Shown here piece by piece: positions 12,397 to 24,236 of a stretch of DNA of 64,000 bases. Both the position numbers and the translations under genes were made by a program. Numbering within the stretch: position 1 is the first letter of the stretch; each line of letters opens with the position of its first letter. The notes under the pieces are model-generated. The model searched no databases. It was not told where the DNA came from and saw nothing but the letters and a program-made list of their open reading frames with translations. The stretch spans positions 39,589,433 through 39,653,432 of the forward strand of contig NC_056766.1 in assembly GCF_018687715.1 (NCBI RefSeq), written 5' to 3'. Source of the stretch: Carya illinoinensis. Its lineage: Eukaryota; Streptophyta; Magnoliopsida; Fagales; Juglandaceae.

Positions 12397-12662
12397 TATT
12401 AAGATATAAAATAAATAATAATTTTTTTTTATCAGCTTAAACTTTTGGAATAAGTGGTGATTTTACATGGTATCAGAGCAGAGGTCTTGAGTTTGAACCC
12501 TGATACTACACTCTACTCAACCATTTAATTAAATATTACACATGTTGGGTCACCCATTAAGTGGGAGTTTGGCTTATACGTATGGGAGAGTATTAAGATA
12601 TAAAATAAATAATAAAATCTATCTCATCAGGTTAAGTTTTTGGGATGAATGATGATTTTACA
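12397..12662 (+). mobile_element. TRIM (terminal-repeat retrotransposon in miniature), 266 bp
   Basis: Two direct terminal repeats, 12397-12467 and 12591-12662, both open with TATTAAGATATAAAATAAA and end in GATTTTACA. The left repeat is followed at once by TGGTATCAGAGC (12468-12479), the standard primer-binding site for initiator Met-tRNA. The right repeat is preceded by a purine-rich GGGAGAG. Flanks ACTTT and ATTTT match at four of five bases. There is no coding capacity, so movement must have been in trans. The family looks common in trees; the repeat ends are by eye. Confidence 0.8.
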
Positions 12663-12904
12663 ATTTTGTTGTTTATCAACCTTGAATTCATGAATACTTT
12701 AATTATCTTATGGGTTGTAATTCAATTAAAAAACATTAGGCTCATAAATCATGCCTATGTTAAAAACTTATATAGATCATTCTTCAAATTAAAGAAAAGA
12801 AGTTGATACTTCTAAAATAATATATCATTGGTTTTGTTTCTTCCCTACAACAAGATCCAAGAATTATGTCCTCCTCCTTTATGATATTATTTAGTCTATC
12901 AACG

Positions 12905-13145
12905 TGATGAAATAAGATGATCAGCTTATTTGAAAATTCTCGTTTATTTTCACAACTCCTCACAACTCATCTCATATCATCTAATTATTATAACTTTTTA
13001 AAATTTTCACATAAAATAAAATAAACAATTCAACTTTTTCAAATCTCAAAATAAAAATAATATTAAAAAAATATATTCTGACAATATTTTATTCAACTTT
13101 TAACTTTAATTTCAACTCAACTCATCTCATCTATGAAACTGGGCA
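12905..13145. mobile_element. MITE family M3 copy
   Basis: The family signature is a CTCATCTCATATCATCT-like start, ATTATAACTTTTTAAAATTT, TCACATAAAATAAA, a run of AATAATATTAAAAAA and a closing CAACTCAACTCATCTCATCT. Related copies lie at 18519-18722, 33890-34080, 34905-35030, 41375-41745 and 42150-42450. It is probably a non-autonomous hAT-like element, judging by the terminal TTTGG-type context at 18530. Confidence 0.6.
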
Positions 13146-13434
13146 GCCTTATATATATATATATATAGTAGATTCTCAATCCGTTCACACAATTTTCATT
13201 TTGGCTAAAACATTCTTCTTCTAAGGATGCCACGTATTATTTAGTACCATGTTAGTTTTCTTCTATTGAATCGGTTGGACATATTAGATGCATGAGACGT
13301 ATTTGCTATCAAGGGAGATTTAAAATTTGAAAATGGTTAATAATAGAAACAAGCTGCGTGCCTTCAAATCGTATTGGAGAGGACTTCTTTTAGCCCATAA
13401 CAATCATGAATTCTTGTGCGGATTTATTAAAATA

Positions 13435-13620
13435 AGAGAAATAATATATTTACAGTTTTAGAGTATGCAAATTTCGTATACTCCTTTTGAAAAAAAAATA
13501 AAGGTAAATATCATGACTTATATGGAAAAATCATTTTTTCACTAATGGACCCTCATTTTTTTAAAAAAAGAAGTATGCAGAGTTTATGTATCCTATGACT
13601 GTATGTACGTAGCATTACTC
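13435..13620. mobile_element. MITE family M4 copy
   Basis: The family signature is a string like TAGAGTATGCAAATTTCGTATACTCC, then a long A/T core with TATGGAAAAATCATTTTTT, then a near-inverted TATGCAGAGTTTATGTATCCTA end. Related copies lie at 19145-19315, 19775-19955, 32390-32520, 43550-43705 and 55675-55825. The two ends are imperfect inverted repeats of each other, as expected for a MITE. Confidence 0.55.
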
Positions 13621-14109
13621 TTAAAATAATAATCATAACACTTTGATCAAAAAGTAATTATGCATGCATGATATATATAGTAATGAACAAATTCTTGATA
13701 ATCAGCTTTAAAAATCTCTATGCGTCAATATGATTTTGTTGCTTGCACTTCTTGACGTCATGATGAGACCCATGATCTATTACCTATATATATATAAAAG
13801 TTAAAGCAATATCTTAAGAAAACAATGAGCCACATCATGAATCATTTTTATAAATTTTATTCTTTATTTATTCTTTTGTATGAAGATTTCTAATTAACTT
13901 TTTCATGACTCTTGTTGGAAAATATATTCTCTCTTCTGTGATATAAAACTCTTCCTTTACTCTTATTAAAAGGAACATTTTCTCTCATTTTCAAATAATT
14001 GAAGAAAAATATCCTTCGATTTCCACCTCAGGTGTTTGACTAAATAGTACTAACAATCTAGTCATTTTGCGGCCTGCACATCGCAAGGATTTACGACTAG
14101 TTTTTCTTT

Positions 14110-14285
14110 AGAAATATATTTTAGATATAAAGAAATTATATAAAAGTAAACTCACAAACTGATATAATTTTATGTGATACGTCAAATTGTAAAATTATTT
14201 TTATTAATGTAAAATAGATTTAACGGATCCCAAGAAATCACAACAGTTTGTAAATTTATTTTGTGTAATCTCTTTATTTATATAG
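14110..14285. mobile_element. MITE family M1 copy, best preserved in the window
   Basis: The left end reads AAGAAATTATATAAAAGTAAA, followed by CTCACAAACTGATAT. The right end carries the approximate inverse (CAGTTTGTAAATTTATTTT, then GTGTAATCTCTTTAT). The core has GTCAAATTGTAAAATTATTTTT and a TAGATTTAACGGATC block. Related copies lie at 7075-7205, 26275-26415, 27020-27145, 35980-36130 and 42640-42810. Ends were judged by eye; the superfamily is not assigned. Confidence 0.65.
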
Positions 14286-14783
14286 CAGTTCTCTTTTCTT
14301 AATAATGCTCATGGTATATAAGCCATGAACATTATTCATTTGTTCATTTTGTATCAAAACATAATATCATAAGATGAATAGAAGTTTATAATGTCTTCCA
14401 TATTCTCTCTCCTTTTCTTTCATATTTAAGCTCTCAAAATCAATAACAACAAAAACAATGATCTTTTTATTCCACAAGTAACACCCAAATCACCTCATAT
14501 ATAGAAGAGGCAACTATATATTGGAGAAGAAGAAGAAAAAAAAAAAAAAAATTAAAGATCCATAGAGTCTAGACGTTGATAATTTGACTCTACAGAATTA
14601 GCAAAACCCAACCAAACCATCATACCCAAATTAGAGATGATTAATCAACAAATGAGAGTTGGAAAAGCTTAGGTAACTGTTGGCAAAATGTGTCTTATTA
14701 TATATAAAAGATGTATATCTGATTTTTTTTTTCTTTGATATATATTATTCGCCATGCACCAATAATATCATGTATTAACTCTT

Positions 14784-17747
14784 TTAGTTTGTGAATGCCT
14801 GCATGCGAGAGACTTCTTCACCACCACCCCCGGTGGCGGTGGCTCCGCCAACAACCATAGCCGCATTAGAAGAACACCATGCATCGTCTGTGATGAACTG
14901 CATCCACGAATTATCATCTTTGTCTTCCTCATCCACGCATGATGATGATGCCATGGTAACATCCGGGGACATGGTTTCATATTGATCATTGACTGCACCT
15001 TGGGAGCTCTCAAGTAATGATAAATTACATTGCCCTTGCTCTTCAATTTCAGAGCAGATAATTCCATTTTTCTTGAACACTCGACAAAGTGCATATGTGT
15101 CCTGCAAGAAACCCAGTTAAAATAAGCGTCGAACCCTTACATGTTTTTATGCATTCTTGTTTTTCATATATATATATATATATATATATATGAAAGAATT
15201 AAAGATAAAAGCTGGTTTATCTTCTTGTAAATTTTCCATACAAGATCCCTGTCGATAATTAAAGCCTGCATCCAAGGCAAAATAAAGGCTTAAAGCGGTC
15301 AATAATTGGGGCTGAAACTGATATGTAAATGGCTAGCTATACCAAAAATATTTGTAATTTACAGCCTATGATCTGTGTATTTGTACTAAAATATGTAGAA
15401 TCTGAGGTCACAAAAAGATCTTCATTCTTTCCGTATTGTCAGCATCTTCCTCGGTATAAAACGAAAAATGATTGGTTAACTCTGAGAAGAAGAGAAAAAA
15501 AAAAGATTTTCAAACACCCATCATTTTATATGTATCATCTTGGACATGCAGATCGAATAATCCCCAGGGTTATTGAAAAACTTCTGCAAACTAGGTACTA
15601 TTTTCTGGATTAATTTATGGGGGATGGATCGACAAACTTGATTGATATCCATCATCCATGGATTCTTGTAATGTTTGGAATAAAGTGAAAAAGTAGCCGA
15701 CACCTTCTTGTACATGAAAGTGATAGGCCGGGGAGGATGCTTTTGGAGGTGAGTAGATATATATAGAATCTAGATTTGTAGATCAGATAGATGCTAAAAA
15801 GTGGACAAAATTAATTAATTAAAAAACGACTTAGTTAAGCTCAGATAGGATAGTACTTTTGTCTTATTAGAGAAAGACAAAGCGATGCAATGCTTTGTCA
15901 CTTAAGAGATCTAACACCTTGAGTGCAAGCAACGAATATATGTCAGCCATTTTGTTTATGCTAGAAAACAGTAAACAAATGAAAAGACGATGAGAGAGAG
16001 AGAGTCGCTTTGCATGCACGTCATGCAGTTCGCACGTTCCCACAGGCAGTAGAAATCGCTAGGTTTAATTTATATTTATACTGCCATGAGATCAGTACTC
16101 TAATTCCAGCATTAATTTAGAGTGGTTGGTGGCAATTGTCATAGATGCTTTAGCTTGCTTTCTGTCCTCTGGTGTCAAAGAGAAGGTGAAAAAAAAAAAG
16201 CAGGGAAAAATGCTTTTCTCACTGTGCGAAGCATCGGACTTCATGCTTCTCAAGCAAAATAATAGTGACAGACGTTATATAAATTTGTAGAAGGAAAATC
16301 AAAGAATTTCCTAGTAGGATTAATTATTAAGCAAACATAGTGACAGTTCTTGTAGGTTCTGAATAATCAAAGAAGGTCTAGTTATAAAAGTAGAAATAAG
16401 AAAAAAAAACGTAATGAATAATACACATTATTTTATTTTTTGGAAATCTTTTGCCATAAAGAAAAGAACTTGACAAAGAAAAGGAGGGTCGATCAGAGTT
16501 AGAATGAGGTTGGTAATTGGGGACTAAACTCTATAAAGAGTCTGGGCGCCAGAAAACTTTGTAAGATGGTGTAATATGACTAAATTTAAAAGCTTTTCGG
16601 TGAAATTTTAGCCAATTAATCAATTAGAGCCAAAACAACACACTTACCAAGGACCTATACTATGCATGAAACCATGATCATCATGAGAAGCCTATAATAT
16701 TAAAACAGAAGACAGCATGATCAGATCATTAAGGATCATAGACAAAGCATGCATTTTGCTCAAGAGATCAGTATGTGGGGATACTTTCTTTTCCCTATTT
16801 CATCCAGGTGATATATACTGGTTGATGATGATGATGGTGATAAATGTATGTATGTATGCATTTACCTGAATTCCTGAGGTGTCCTCGAACTCCTTGTCGT
16901 CGAGGCGATATTCATGCATTACCCAATCAGTTCTCATCCCCTGAGGAGCTCTCCCTCTGTAGTAAACCAACGTCTTCTTCATTCCAATGGGTCGGTTCTG
17001 GCATGTAACCCTCCTGTCCTTTCCTGTGGATTTCCAATATCCAGCTCGAGTTGCTCTGTTTGTTCTGAATCCATTTGGGTATTTTCTATCTCGGGGTCCA
17101 AAGAAGTACCACTCTGGATCTCTACTTGGCAAAAATGATTTTTCTGCAATATTTCCATCGTACGTATAGAGCAATTAAAAGTTCAAACACTTGCTATATA
17201 TACTTTTAAATGATTAATTATTTCAAACACTTGATCATTTTGTAAAATCGGTAAGGATCGAATTAGTATTTAAAGAACAACAACTAGATCAACAAATTAA
17301 AGAAAAGAAAGACGAAGTATATATATTGGCAACCCATGCAAGGCATTCAGATGAATATGGATTTGAAAGAGAACAGCCTAGCTCGACATAGATGTATGTG
17401 GGCTAGCTGCTATATCTGAATGGCAGCACTTGATAGAACCCATTTTCATACTCAAATATGCAATATTAACCTAACAAAAACCACGCGTAAAAGAACCCTA
17501 AATAATCAACCTAAAAATTAAGTAGCTAGCTAGAGAATATTTAAGTGTGTGGATCGATATATATATAATTGGAGATGAGGAGCTGGAAACCTGCTAACTC
17601 CCATGGTTCACATTTGTAGAGATCGACCTCAGGAATAATGTCGAGTTCGATTTCTTGGCCATTGATTTTTCTCTTGAGATAATAATTCACGAGCTCTTCG
17701 TCGGTGGGATGGAACCTAAAACCTGGAGGAAGGCCGACCGGTGCCAT
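14784..17747 (-). CDS. NAC-domain transcription factor, ANAC057-like
   Basis: Plant-specific nuclear transcription factor. Exons on the minus strand: 17747-17591, 17143-16866, 15101-14784. They sum to 250 residues plus stop with clean GT-AG junctions. NAC subdomains A-E are all present in the first 150 or so residues: [90 protein letters not shown] and [12 protein letters not shown]. The short C-terminal region is acidic with ETMSPDV and [11 protein letters not shown] motifs. I recall those from Arabidopsis ANAC057 (At3g17730), which has nearly the same length. No C-terminal membrane segment is seen, so it is not an NTL-type factor. The role in this species is unknown. Intron 2 is long (1,764 bp) and holds only AT-rich DNA. 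Confidence 0.93.
15169..15192. repeat. (AT)n microsatellite in NAC intron 2
   Basis: About 11 AT units within the long second intron of the NAC gene (15102-16865). Apart from this and a short (GA)n near 15993 I see no structured element there. The open frames in this intron have no recognisable protein. Confidence 0.85.
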
Positions 17748-18518
17748 GATTTGATCTTGTTATCTGCTTCTGATCGATGATGAACTCGATCCTTATAATT
17801 CTAAACTGAGCTTATCATCACTACTACTACGACCCATCATGATTTATATATACAAAAAAGGATTCAAAGTCCTTTGTCTTTGGCTCAATTTCACTTTCTC
17901 TTTAAAGATTCTCGAGAAACGTTTCATGCAAGCCCTTTCCTTCTTATACTACTTCATGACCCAGCTAATAATTAATAAGACTTCTAGGGTAAGTCCTTCA
18001 ACCAGTACTCCACTAATCCTAGCCTAGCTGGCTAGCTGCTTTGATCTGATCTTGAATTTTATTAACTGTCTTATGTTTATGAAGAGCATCCAAATTATTT
18101 AGGTCAAATATAAGACCTACGGTCTAGGTCCCATGCATGCATTATAGGAAGGTCATCCATATCTATATATGGAACACGAGTACTGGATCGTACACAAGTT
18201 GCAGCTGGGATCAGCTGAGATTATGAGTACTCTTTCTGATCTTATAAATATTGTTTTTATCATGCATAGTGTGTATGTACCTTGTTAGTCTAATTGGTAG
18301 AAAAGCAATGACAATGTACAAGCTGTTAAGAAATTAAAATGAATATAATTTGTTTTGAGTTATTTGGAATGCGAATAGATTCATTTTAGAAGGAAATAAT
18401 TATTTTGACAATAATTAATACGCAATTATGCTTGCAACTAAATTTTTCATTTTGGAAATGTCTTAGAAAATGCTTACTTTGTGTTAAGTACTTAATCTCC
18501 ATCATGCGTCCAATTAAA

Positions 18519-18722
18519 GTCTCGTTTGGAAAATGAAAGTATTTCATCTCATCTTATCTTATTATTACAATTTTTTAAAATTTTCACATAAAATATAATA
18601 AATAATTCAACATTTTCTAATCTTAAAATAATAATAATATTAAAAAATAATATTCTAACAATGTCTTCTTTAACTTTCATCTCAATTTATCTCATCTCAA
18701 CTCACTATTTAAATTGCACCTA
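18519..18722. mobile_element. MITE family M3 copy
   Basis: It starts near GTCTCGTTTGGAAAATG and ends near CTCAACTCACTATTTAAATTGCACC. The middle shares ATTACAATTTTTTAAAATTT, TCACATAAAATATAATAAA and the CAATGTCTTCTTTAAC block with other M3 copies. The CGTTTGG end is typical of hAT-derived MITEs. Confidence 0.6.
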
Positions 18723-19144
18723 ATTCTAACAATTCTTTTAATTCTATGCAGCAAGCTTCTATATTGATAATCATGTTAACATGATAAAGAGGAAAATTAC
18801 ATCATGAGGAGAGATTAGGGGACCCCCAACATACATAACACTGATCTATATATATATTACAACTAATACAACACAAAAAGAAAAAAAAAAAAAATATTGA
18901 GACAAGTGAATTATTTACATCCGACCTTCATACAAGAAAACAACTCAGTTGTGGTTAGTTATTTGTTACGAAAATGACTATTTTCTGTCAAAATTAGTCT
19001 ATTTTGGTTATACATAGTCATTTTCGCCACATATTGTCTGTTATAAATGATAATTTTTTTTTGCAGCTAGCTTCCTTGTAATCCCACGACTAGGAACCAT
19101 ATGTAGTGGTTCGTGTGGTTGCACTTACTATATTAAAAAGAGTA

Positions 19145-19315
19145 ATGTCAGATATAATCTTAGAATATATAAACTTCGTGTATTTCTTTTATAAAAAAGT
19201 AGAGTCCACAATTAAGAAATAATTTTTTATATGAGTTTCATATTTATTTATTTTTTAAAAAAAATATGCGAAGCTTACATATCTTAAGACTGTATACAAA
19301 TATTATTTCTTTATT
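19145..19315. mobile_element. MITE family M4 copy
   Basis: AATCTTAGAATATATAAACTT at the left is answered by an inverted AAGCTTACATATCTTAAGAC at the right, with an A/T-rich core between. This is the clearest terminal inverted pair in the family. Confidence 0.6.
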
Positions 19316-19774
19316 AAAATTACAAAGTTCATTGTGTACTTACGAATCATCATGAATCTCTAGCTACGTACAATTACGTGTCACACCAATAATAGGATAT
19401 ATACATATATATATATACACACATATATATAATATCTTGAGTATGACTAATTATAAGAAGCATCCATACTCATAATCTATGAAAAGGAATTAATGATACA
19501 TTAATAGATCATCACTCGATCCACACTAACATGTGCTAACCCCTGCTACAAGCGTACGTAATTAATATATTATAAGTGGGACATGATCATAGAAAAGTGA
19601 ACCTTTAATTAGGATTAATTAAGGACGACTAATATTTATGAGATTGTACGGATTATATTAATTATTATTGGTATCATTAATATTCTTCTAAATATTTAAT
19701 TTTATTATTAAAAGTACTATATATATATATATATGAAGTATTTGTTGGAGCTGTAATATATATCATTCTTGTCA

Positions 19775-19955
19775 CTATAAAAAAAATGATATTTGCAATC
19801 ATAAATTACGTACGCAAGCGTTCATTTAAAAAAAACTGAATAAGTATGAGATCTACATAAAAAATTAATTTTTTTAATAATAGATCCGGCCACTCATTTT
19901 TTAAAAGAGTGCGCGATGCTTACATAATTTATAACTATATCTAGTATTATTTTTT
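19775..19955. mobile_element. MITE family M4 copy, diverged
   Basis: It shares TGAGATCTACATAAAAAATTAA, a CCACTCATTTTTTAAAAGAG core and the right-end GATGCTTACATAATTTATAAC pattern with other M4 copies. The left end is eroded. Confidence 0.45.
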
Positions 19956-20932
19956 AATTAATTAATAGCTCTCCTTTTCTTCTTCATTACGTACAATTTT
20001 ATAAACTTTTGTTTTTAGGTAGAACTTTAATTTTCTTTATACCCAACTTTTTACGTAATAATTACTCAGCAAATGACCCCCCCGGCCAATCAATATCCTT
20101 TGGGTTAACTTTTATTTTTTTCTCCAGCTCTTTTATCCCTTTCACCTTTGTTCTACTGTTCTTGAAGATCTCGCTACATATATAAAGTGAAAAAGAGGAA
20201 GGTTCCTATTTGACATCTCGTGACCTTTTTTTACAATATGTATGGGAAGAAAGGGTTCACTCGTCATGATCTTACTTATGTGTTGAAGAACTTTGTCTAT
20301 TGTGGGACACAATATTTCTTATAGGGTGGCTTCAATTATAAGGTCAATGATGTGCAAAACACGTTTCAAGGTCAATATAATAGCTAGATAATCATGTAGT
20401 GGTCATCATGTCTATTATATATTAAGGTCACTCTATTTTAAAAACTATTCCATTTTGGACCCTTCAACTTTATTTCATATGTATGTTGTCGGACAAAATT
20501 AAGATTCTTCTGACGGCTAGTTAATATTCAATAGAAATTAACTCAAGTTTGAAATTGAGAAAAGACGCAAAATATATAGAGATAAAATTAATTATCAGAA
20601 TAAAATTTATTGATAAATCAAAATCAAGTTCGAGAGCCCATAAGCCAGAACTCAAATAGTTATGGAAATTCAAAATTATGAAAACGTTGCTTGAAAAGGT
20701 ACCATCATAATTCTGGACTCAAATAGGAATGTAAATCGAGGACTTGAAGAGGAAATGATTGATTTTGGTGTCAAAAGATGGACTACTAGGCGTAGTGTGA
20801 GGACCAAATTTGAGAATTATTCACTATTCCTTATCATATTTGCACTATATATATCTTCTTAAGATGATTTAGAGCTATCAACATAGTATATGATAATTCT
20901 GCATTGTCAGACCAGACTAAGATCTCCATGCA

Positions 20933-20934
<2 letters not shown>

Positions 20935-20992
<58 letters not shown>
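20935..20992. repeat. Compound (TC)n(TA)n microsatellite
   Basis: About 19 TC units followed by about 10 TA units, in intergenic DNA 700 bases upstream of the PPR gene. Confidence 0.95.
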
Positions 20993-21674
20993 GAAAAAAT
21001 CTAGTTGTAATCGCTTTTGCGCACCAAACTTGTGAAGAACGAATCAGCTCTAGAAGCTGTATATTGGCCCACCTTTCTTTCTTGTTTTTGGATGATTTAC
21101 TTTGATTTTATGTATTGTTACCAATATTTTAGGGGAAAGTAAACCACATTGAACTGTAAATTCGATGATTAACTCGGTGTTAGCGAATATCATGAGATTC
21201 TACCTCAATACCTTCAAAAGTTGTAGTGCTAGGAAAAGACACCGATCCAAGCACAATATTGTTGCGCAATGGACTGCTACCGACAAACTATATACCCCTC
21301 GTCACAATCCCTCAATGTTTATATTTAGTTAAACAACAATTTTAGCTACACTGTCTCAACATCTAATATGTAGATTACCACTTTTTAAGCTTAGGGAAAT
21401 GATAGTGTGCTGCCCCAAGTGTACCACTCATCAATTTAAATATTTTTTTTAAAATTTATTTACATAATGATTAAGGATGTAATTTTTAGTGTATTGATGT
21501 ATTTTTTAATTTTTTTTAAATATTTAAATATATTAAAAAAAATTCCAAATTTTGCTAGCGGGACGCCAAGCCTAAGTACATGACCCTAGCTTATTTTCTC
21601 TCTTATAGGAGCTCCCCACCAGCCAGGCCGATTCATTACTGAACAAACTGGGCCCAATTCGCTCGGCCCGAAAT

Positions 21675-24236
21675 GTGCAGTACATACTTTTGAAACTTTT
21701 AACGAAAACTATGAAAAGCAGTGTTGTTATTAATGGAGTATTTGGCGCAACCAAGAAGAAGATGATATGGGGAGCAAGGCGTCTCTGCAGATTTAGCAAT
21801 AGGAGGGGATTGCTAACCAATTGCCATGCCCAACGTAGTTCTCTGAAATCTCTCCCACACGAAGCTATTTTTCTAGAAGAAGCTTTTCAAACAACAGCCA
21901 AATACTATACATGCCTCCTCGAAGCTTGCATCCGATCGAAGTCGCTCTCCCAAGGCAAGAAAATTCATCAAATTCTCCTCAAGAACAACACCCATTTCTC
22001 AGATTCCACTGTACTCGAGAAACTTACCCATTTGTACATCGAATGTGACGAAGTCGTACTTGCGCGCCGCGTGTTCGATACAATTTCTAATCCGACTGTT
22101 ATTATATGGAACCTTATGATAAGAGCTCATGCGTGGCATGGACCCTTTGAAGAATCCATCCGTTTGTACTATCGAATGTTTGATAGAGGTGTTAGACCGA
22201 CCAAATTCACGTTCCCGTTTGTTCTCAAAGCATGTTCCGGTCTGCAAGCTATGGAAGTGGGAAGAGAGGTGCATGATCATGCGAAAGAACTTGGGCTTGA
22301 TTCCGATGTATTTGTATGCACTGCTTTGATTGATATGTATGCTAAGTCTGGAGATTTAGGTGAGGCGCAAAAAGTTTTTAGTAGTATGTCGCATAGGGAT
22401 GTTGTAGCATGGAATGCTATGATTGCTGGGTTTTCGCTTCATGGGCTTTATGATGATACCATACGGTTGGTCGTGGATATGCAGAAAGCGGGAACAAGCC
22501 CCAACTCTTCAACGATAGTAGCAGTTCTTCCGACGGTTGGACAAGCTAATGCTTTGCACCAAGGGAAGGCCATGCATGCCTACTCTATGAGGAGGAGCTT
22601 TTGTAACGGTGTGGTGCTTGAAACTGGGCTTTTGGATATGTATGGTAGATGTCACTGCACATCCTATGCTAGAAAAATATTTGACAAGATGGGTATCAAG
22701 AATGAGGTTTGTTGGAGTGCTATGATTGGAGCATATGTTATATGTGATTCTATGATGGAGGCATTGGCATTATATGACGAGATGGTGCATCAAAGTGTGA
22801 TAAATGCAACTCCAGTCACTCTTGCGATTGTACTTCGAGCTTGTGCAAGCCTAACCGATTCCAGCAAAGGAAAACGCTTACATTGTCACGCAGTCAAATC
22901 AGGTTTAGACTTAGATACAATGGTAGGTAATACCTTTCTTTCAATGTATGCTAAGTGTGGGCTTATAGATGATGCTCTCAGATTCTTTAACCAAATGGTT
23001 TGTAAAGATACTATTTCCTATGGTGCTATCATGTCGGGGTGCATGCAGAATGGTTATGCAGAGGAGGTTTTAAGAATTTTTCACCGAATGCAGTTGTCTG
23101 GGATTGACCCTGACCTTGCAACCATGTTGGGTGTTCTCCCAGCTTCGTCACATTTGGCTGCTCTCCAACATGGAGCCTGTGGCCATGGTTACTCGATTGT
23201 TCACGGCTTTGTAGCTGAGACATCAATCTGCAATGCGCTTATTGATATGTACTCAAAGTGCGGGAAGATAGATATAGCTAGGAAGGTTTTCGATAGGATG
23301 GATACCCAAGATATTATCTCATGGAATTCAATGATAGCTGGTTATGGTATCCATGGTCTTGGCATGGAATCGCTTTCACTGTTCCATGACCTTTTAGAAA
23401 TGGGTTTAAAGCCAGATTATGTGACTTTCATTGCTCTTTTATCTGCTTGCAGTCATTCAGGACGAGTTACAGAAGGGAAATACTGGTTTAAGGCCATGAG
23501 TCGTGATTTCAACATTGTACCAAGGATTGAGCATTATATATGCATGGCTGATCTTCTCGGTCGGGCTGGTCTTTTGGATGAGGCGCACAGCTTCATTAGA
23601 ACAATGCCATTCGAACCTGATGTTCGTTTATGGGGTGCTCTACTTGCGGCATGTAGGATCCACAAGGATATTGAACTTGGGGAAGAAATATCAAAGAAGA
23701 TTCAGGGAATAGGACCTGAAGGTACTGGAAACTTTGTCCTTTTATCTAATATGTACAGTGCCGTTGGAAGATGGGATGATGCAGCCTATGTTAGAATCAT
23801 GCAGAAGGACAGAGGCTTCAAGAAAAGCCCAGGCTGCAGTTGGGTTGAGATAAATGGGGTTATCCATGCATTTGTTGGTGGAGATCGATCCCACCCACAA
23901 TCATCATATATAAACAGGAAGTTAGAGGAATTGCTAGTGGAAATGAAAAGGTTGGGATATCGTGCAGAATCTAGTTTTGTTCTCCAAGATGTTGAAGAAG
24001 AGGAGAAGGAAAGGATTCTCCTTTATCACAGCGAGAAACTAGCCATTGCATTTGGAATTCTTAGCTTGAGTCCCAACAAGTCCATTCTAGTTACAAAGAA
24101 TTTGCGGGTTTGTGTAGACTGCCATACTGCCATAAAATATATTACTCTCATAACAAAGAGAGAGATAACCGTTAGAGATGCAAGTCGGTTCCATCATTTC
24201 AGGAATGGAATCTGCAACTGTGGTGATTACTGGTGA
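21675..24236 (+). CDS. PPR protein, PLS class with E/E+ and DYW domain
   Basis: RNA-binding pentatricopeptide protein, probably a site-specific C-to-U editing factor in mitochondria or plastids. It is a single exon of 853 codons, typical of the family. The true start may be M13 or M30 (21762); the Arg-rich, acid-free stretch after M30 (MIWGARRLCRFSNRRG) resembles an organelle targeting peptide. About 15 PLS-type repeats follow from residue 75 or so, for example VFVCTALIDMYAKSGDLGEA and SICNALIDMYSKCGKIDIA. The E domain ends near the PG box (SPGCSWVEING, from residue 718). The C-terminal DYW deaminase-like domain has HSEKLAIAFG (from 785), CVDCH (813-817) and terminal CNCGDYW. The HxE and CxxC zinc ligands are intact, so it could be catalytic. 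The repeats resemble my memory of Arabidopsis At3g16610, which I believe ends before the DYW. The RNA target is unknown. Confidence 0.95.
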   Translation: MQYILLKLLTKTMKSSVVINGVFGATKKKMIWGARRLCRFSNRRGLLTNCHAQRSSLKSLPHEAIFLEEAFQTTAKYYTCLLEACIRSKSLSQGKKIHQILLKNNTHFSDSTVLEKLTHLYIECDEVVLARRVFDTISNPTVIIWNLMIRAHAWHGPFEESIRLYYRMFDRGVRPTKFTFPFVLKACSGLQAMEVGREVHDHAKELGLDSDVFVCTALIDMYAKSGDLGEAQKVFSSMSHRDVVAWNAMIAGFSLHGLYDDTIRLVVDMQKAGTSPNSSTIVAVLPTVGQANALHQGKAMHAYSMRRSFCNGVVLETGLLDMYGRCHCTSYARKIFDKMGIKNEVCWSAMIGAYVICDSMMEALALYDEMVHQSVINATPVTLAIVLRACASLTDSSKGKRLHCHAVKSGLDLDTMVGNTFLSMYAKCGLIDDALRFFNQMVCKDTISYGAIMSGCMQNGYAEEVLRIFHRMQLSGIDPDLATMLGVLPASSHLAALQHGACGHGYSIVHGFVAETSICNALIDMYSKCGKIDIARKVFDRMDTQDIISWNSMIAGYGIHGLGMESLSLFHDLLEMGLKPDYVTFIALLSACSHSGRVTEGKYWFKAMSRDFNIVPRIEHYICMADLLGRAGLLDEAHSFIRTMPFEPDVRLWGALLAACRIHKDIELGEEISKKIQGIGPEGTGNFVLLSNMYSAVGRWDDAAYVRIMQKDRGFKKSPGCSWVEINGVIHAFVGGDRSHPQSSYINRKLEELLVEMKRLGYRAESSFVLQDVEEEEKERILLYHSEKLAIAFGILSLSPNKSILVTKNLRVCVDCHTAIKYITLITKREITVRDASRFHHFRNGICNCGDYW

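Larger units (their letters stand above)
12663..14783. other. Intergenic AT-rich stretch with MITE remnants between SUS and NAC genes
   Basis: No gene seen. It contains MITE copies at about 12905-13145 (family M3), 13435-13620 (family M4) and 14110-14285 (family M1), and short AT runs (13148-13168). Roughly the last 300 bases are probably the NAC 3' UTR. Confidence 0.6.
17748..21674. other. Intergenic region between divergent NAC and PPR genes
   Basis: 3.9 kb without a supportable gene. The first few hundred bases should hold the NAC promoter and 5' UTR. MITE copies lie at about 18519-18722 (M3), 19145-19315 and 19775-19955 (M4), and a further MITE-like stretch at about 21380-21570. A TC/TA microsatellite lies at 20935-20992. 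The stretch 20200-20880 is moderately complex sequence with no recognisable protein. Confidence 0.6.

Noticed and set aside
12468..12510. Possible tRNA gene (TGGTATCAGAGC ... GAGTTTGAACCC)
   Set aside because: No cloverleaf can be drawn. The first part is the primer-binding site of a TRIM element bounded by terminal repeats.
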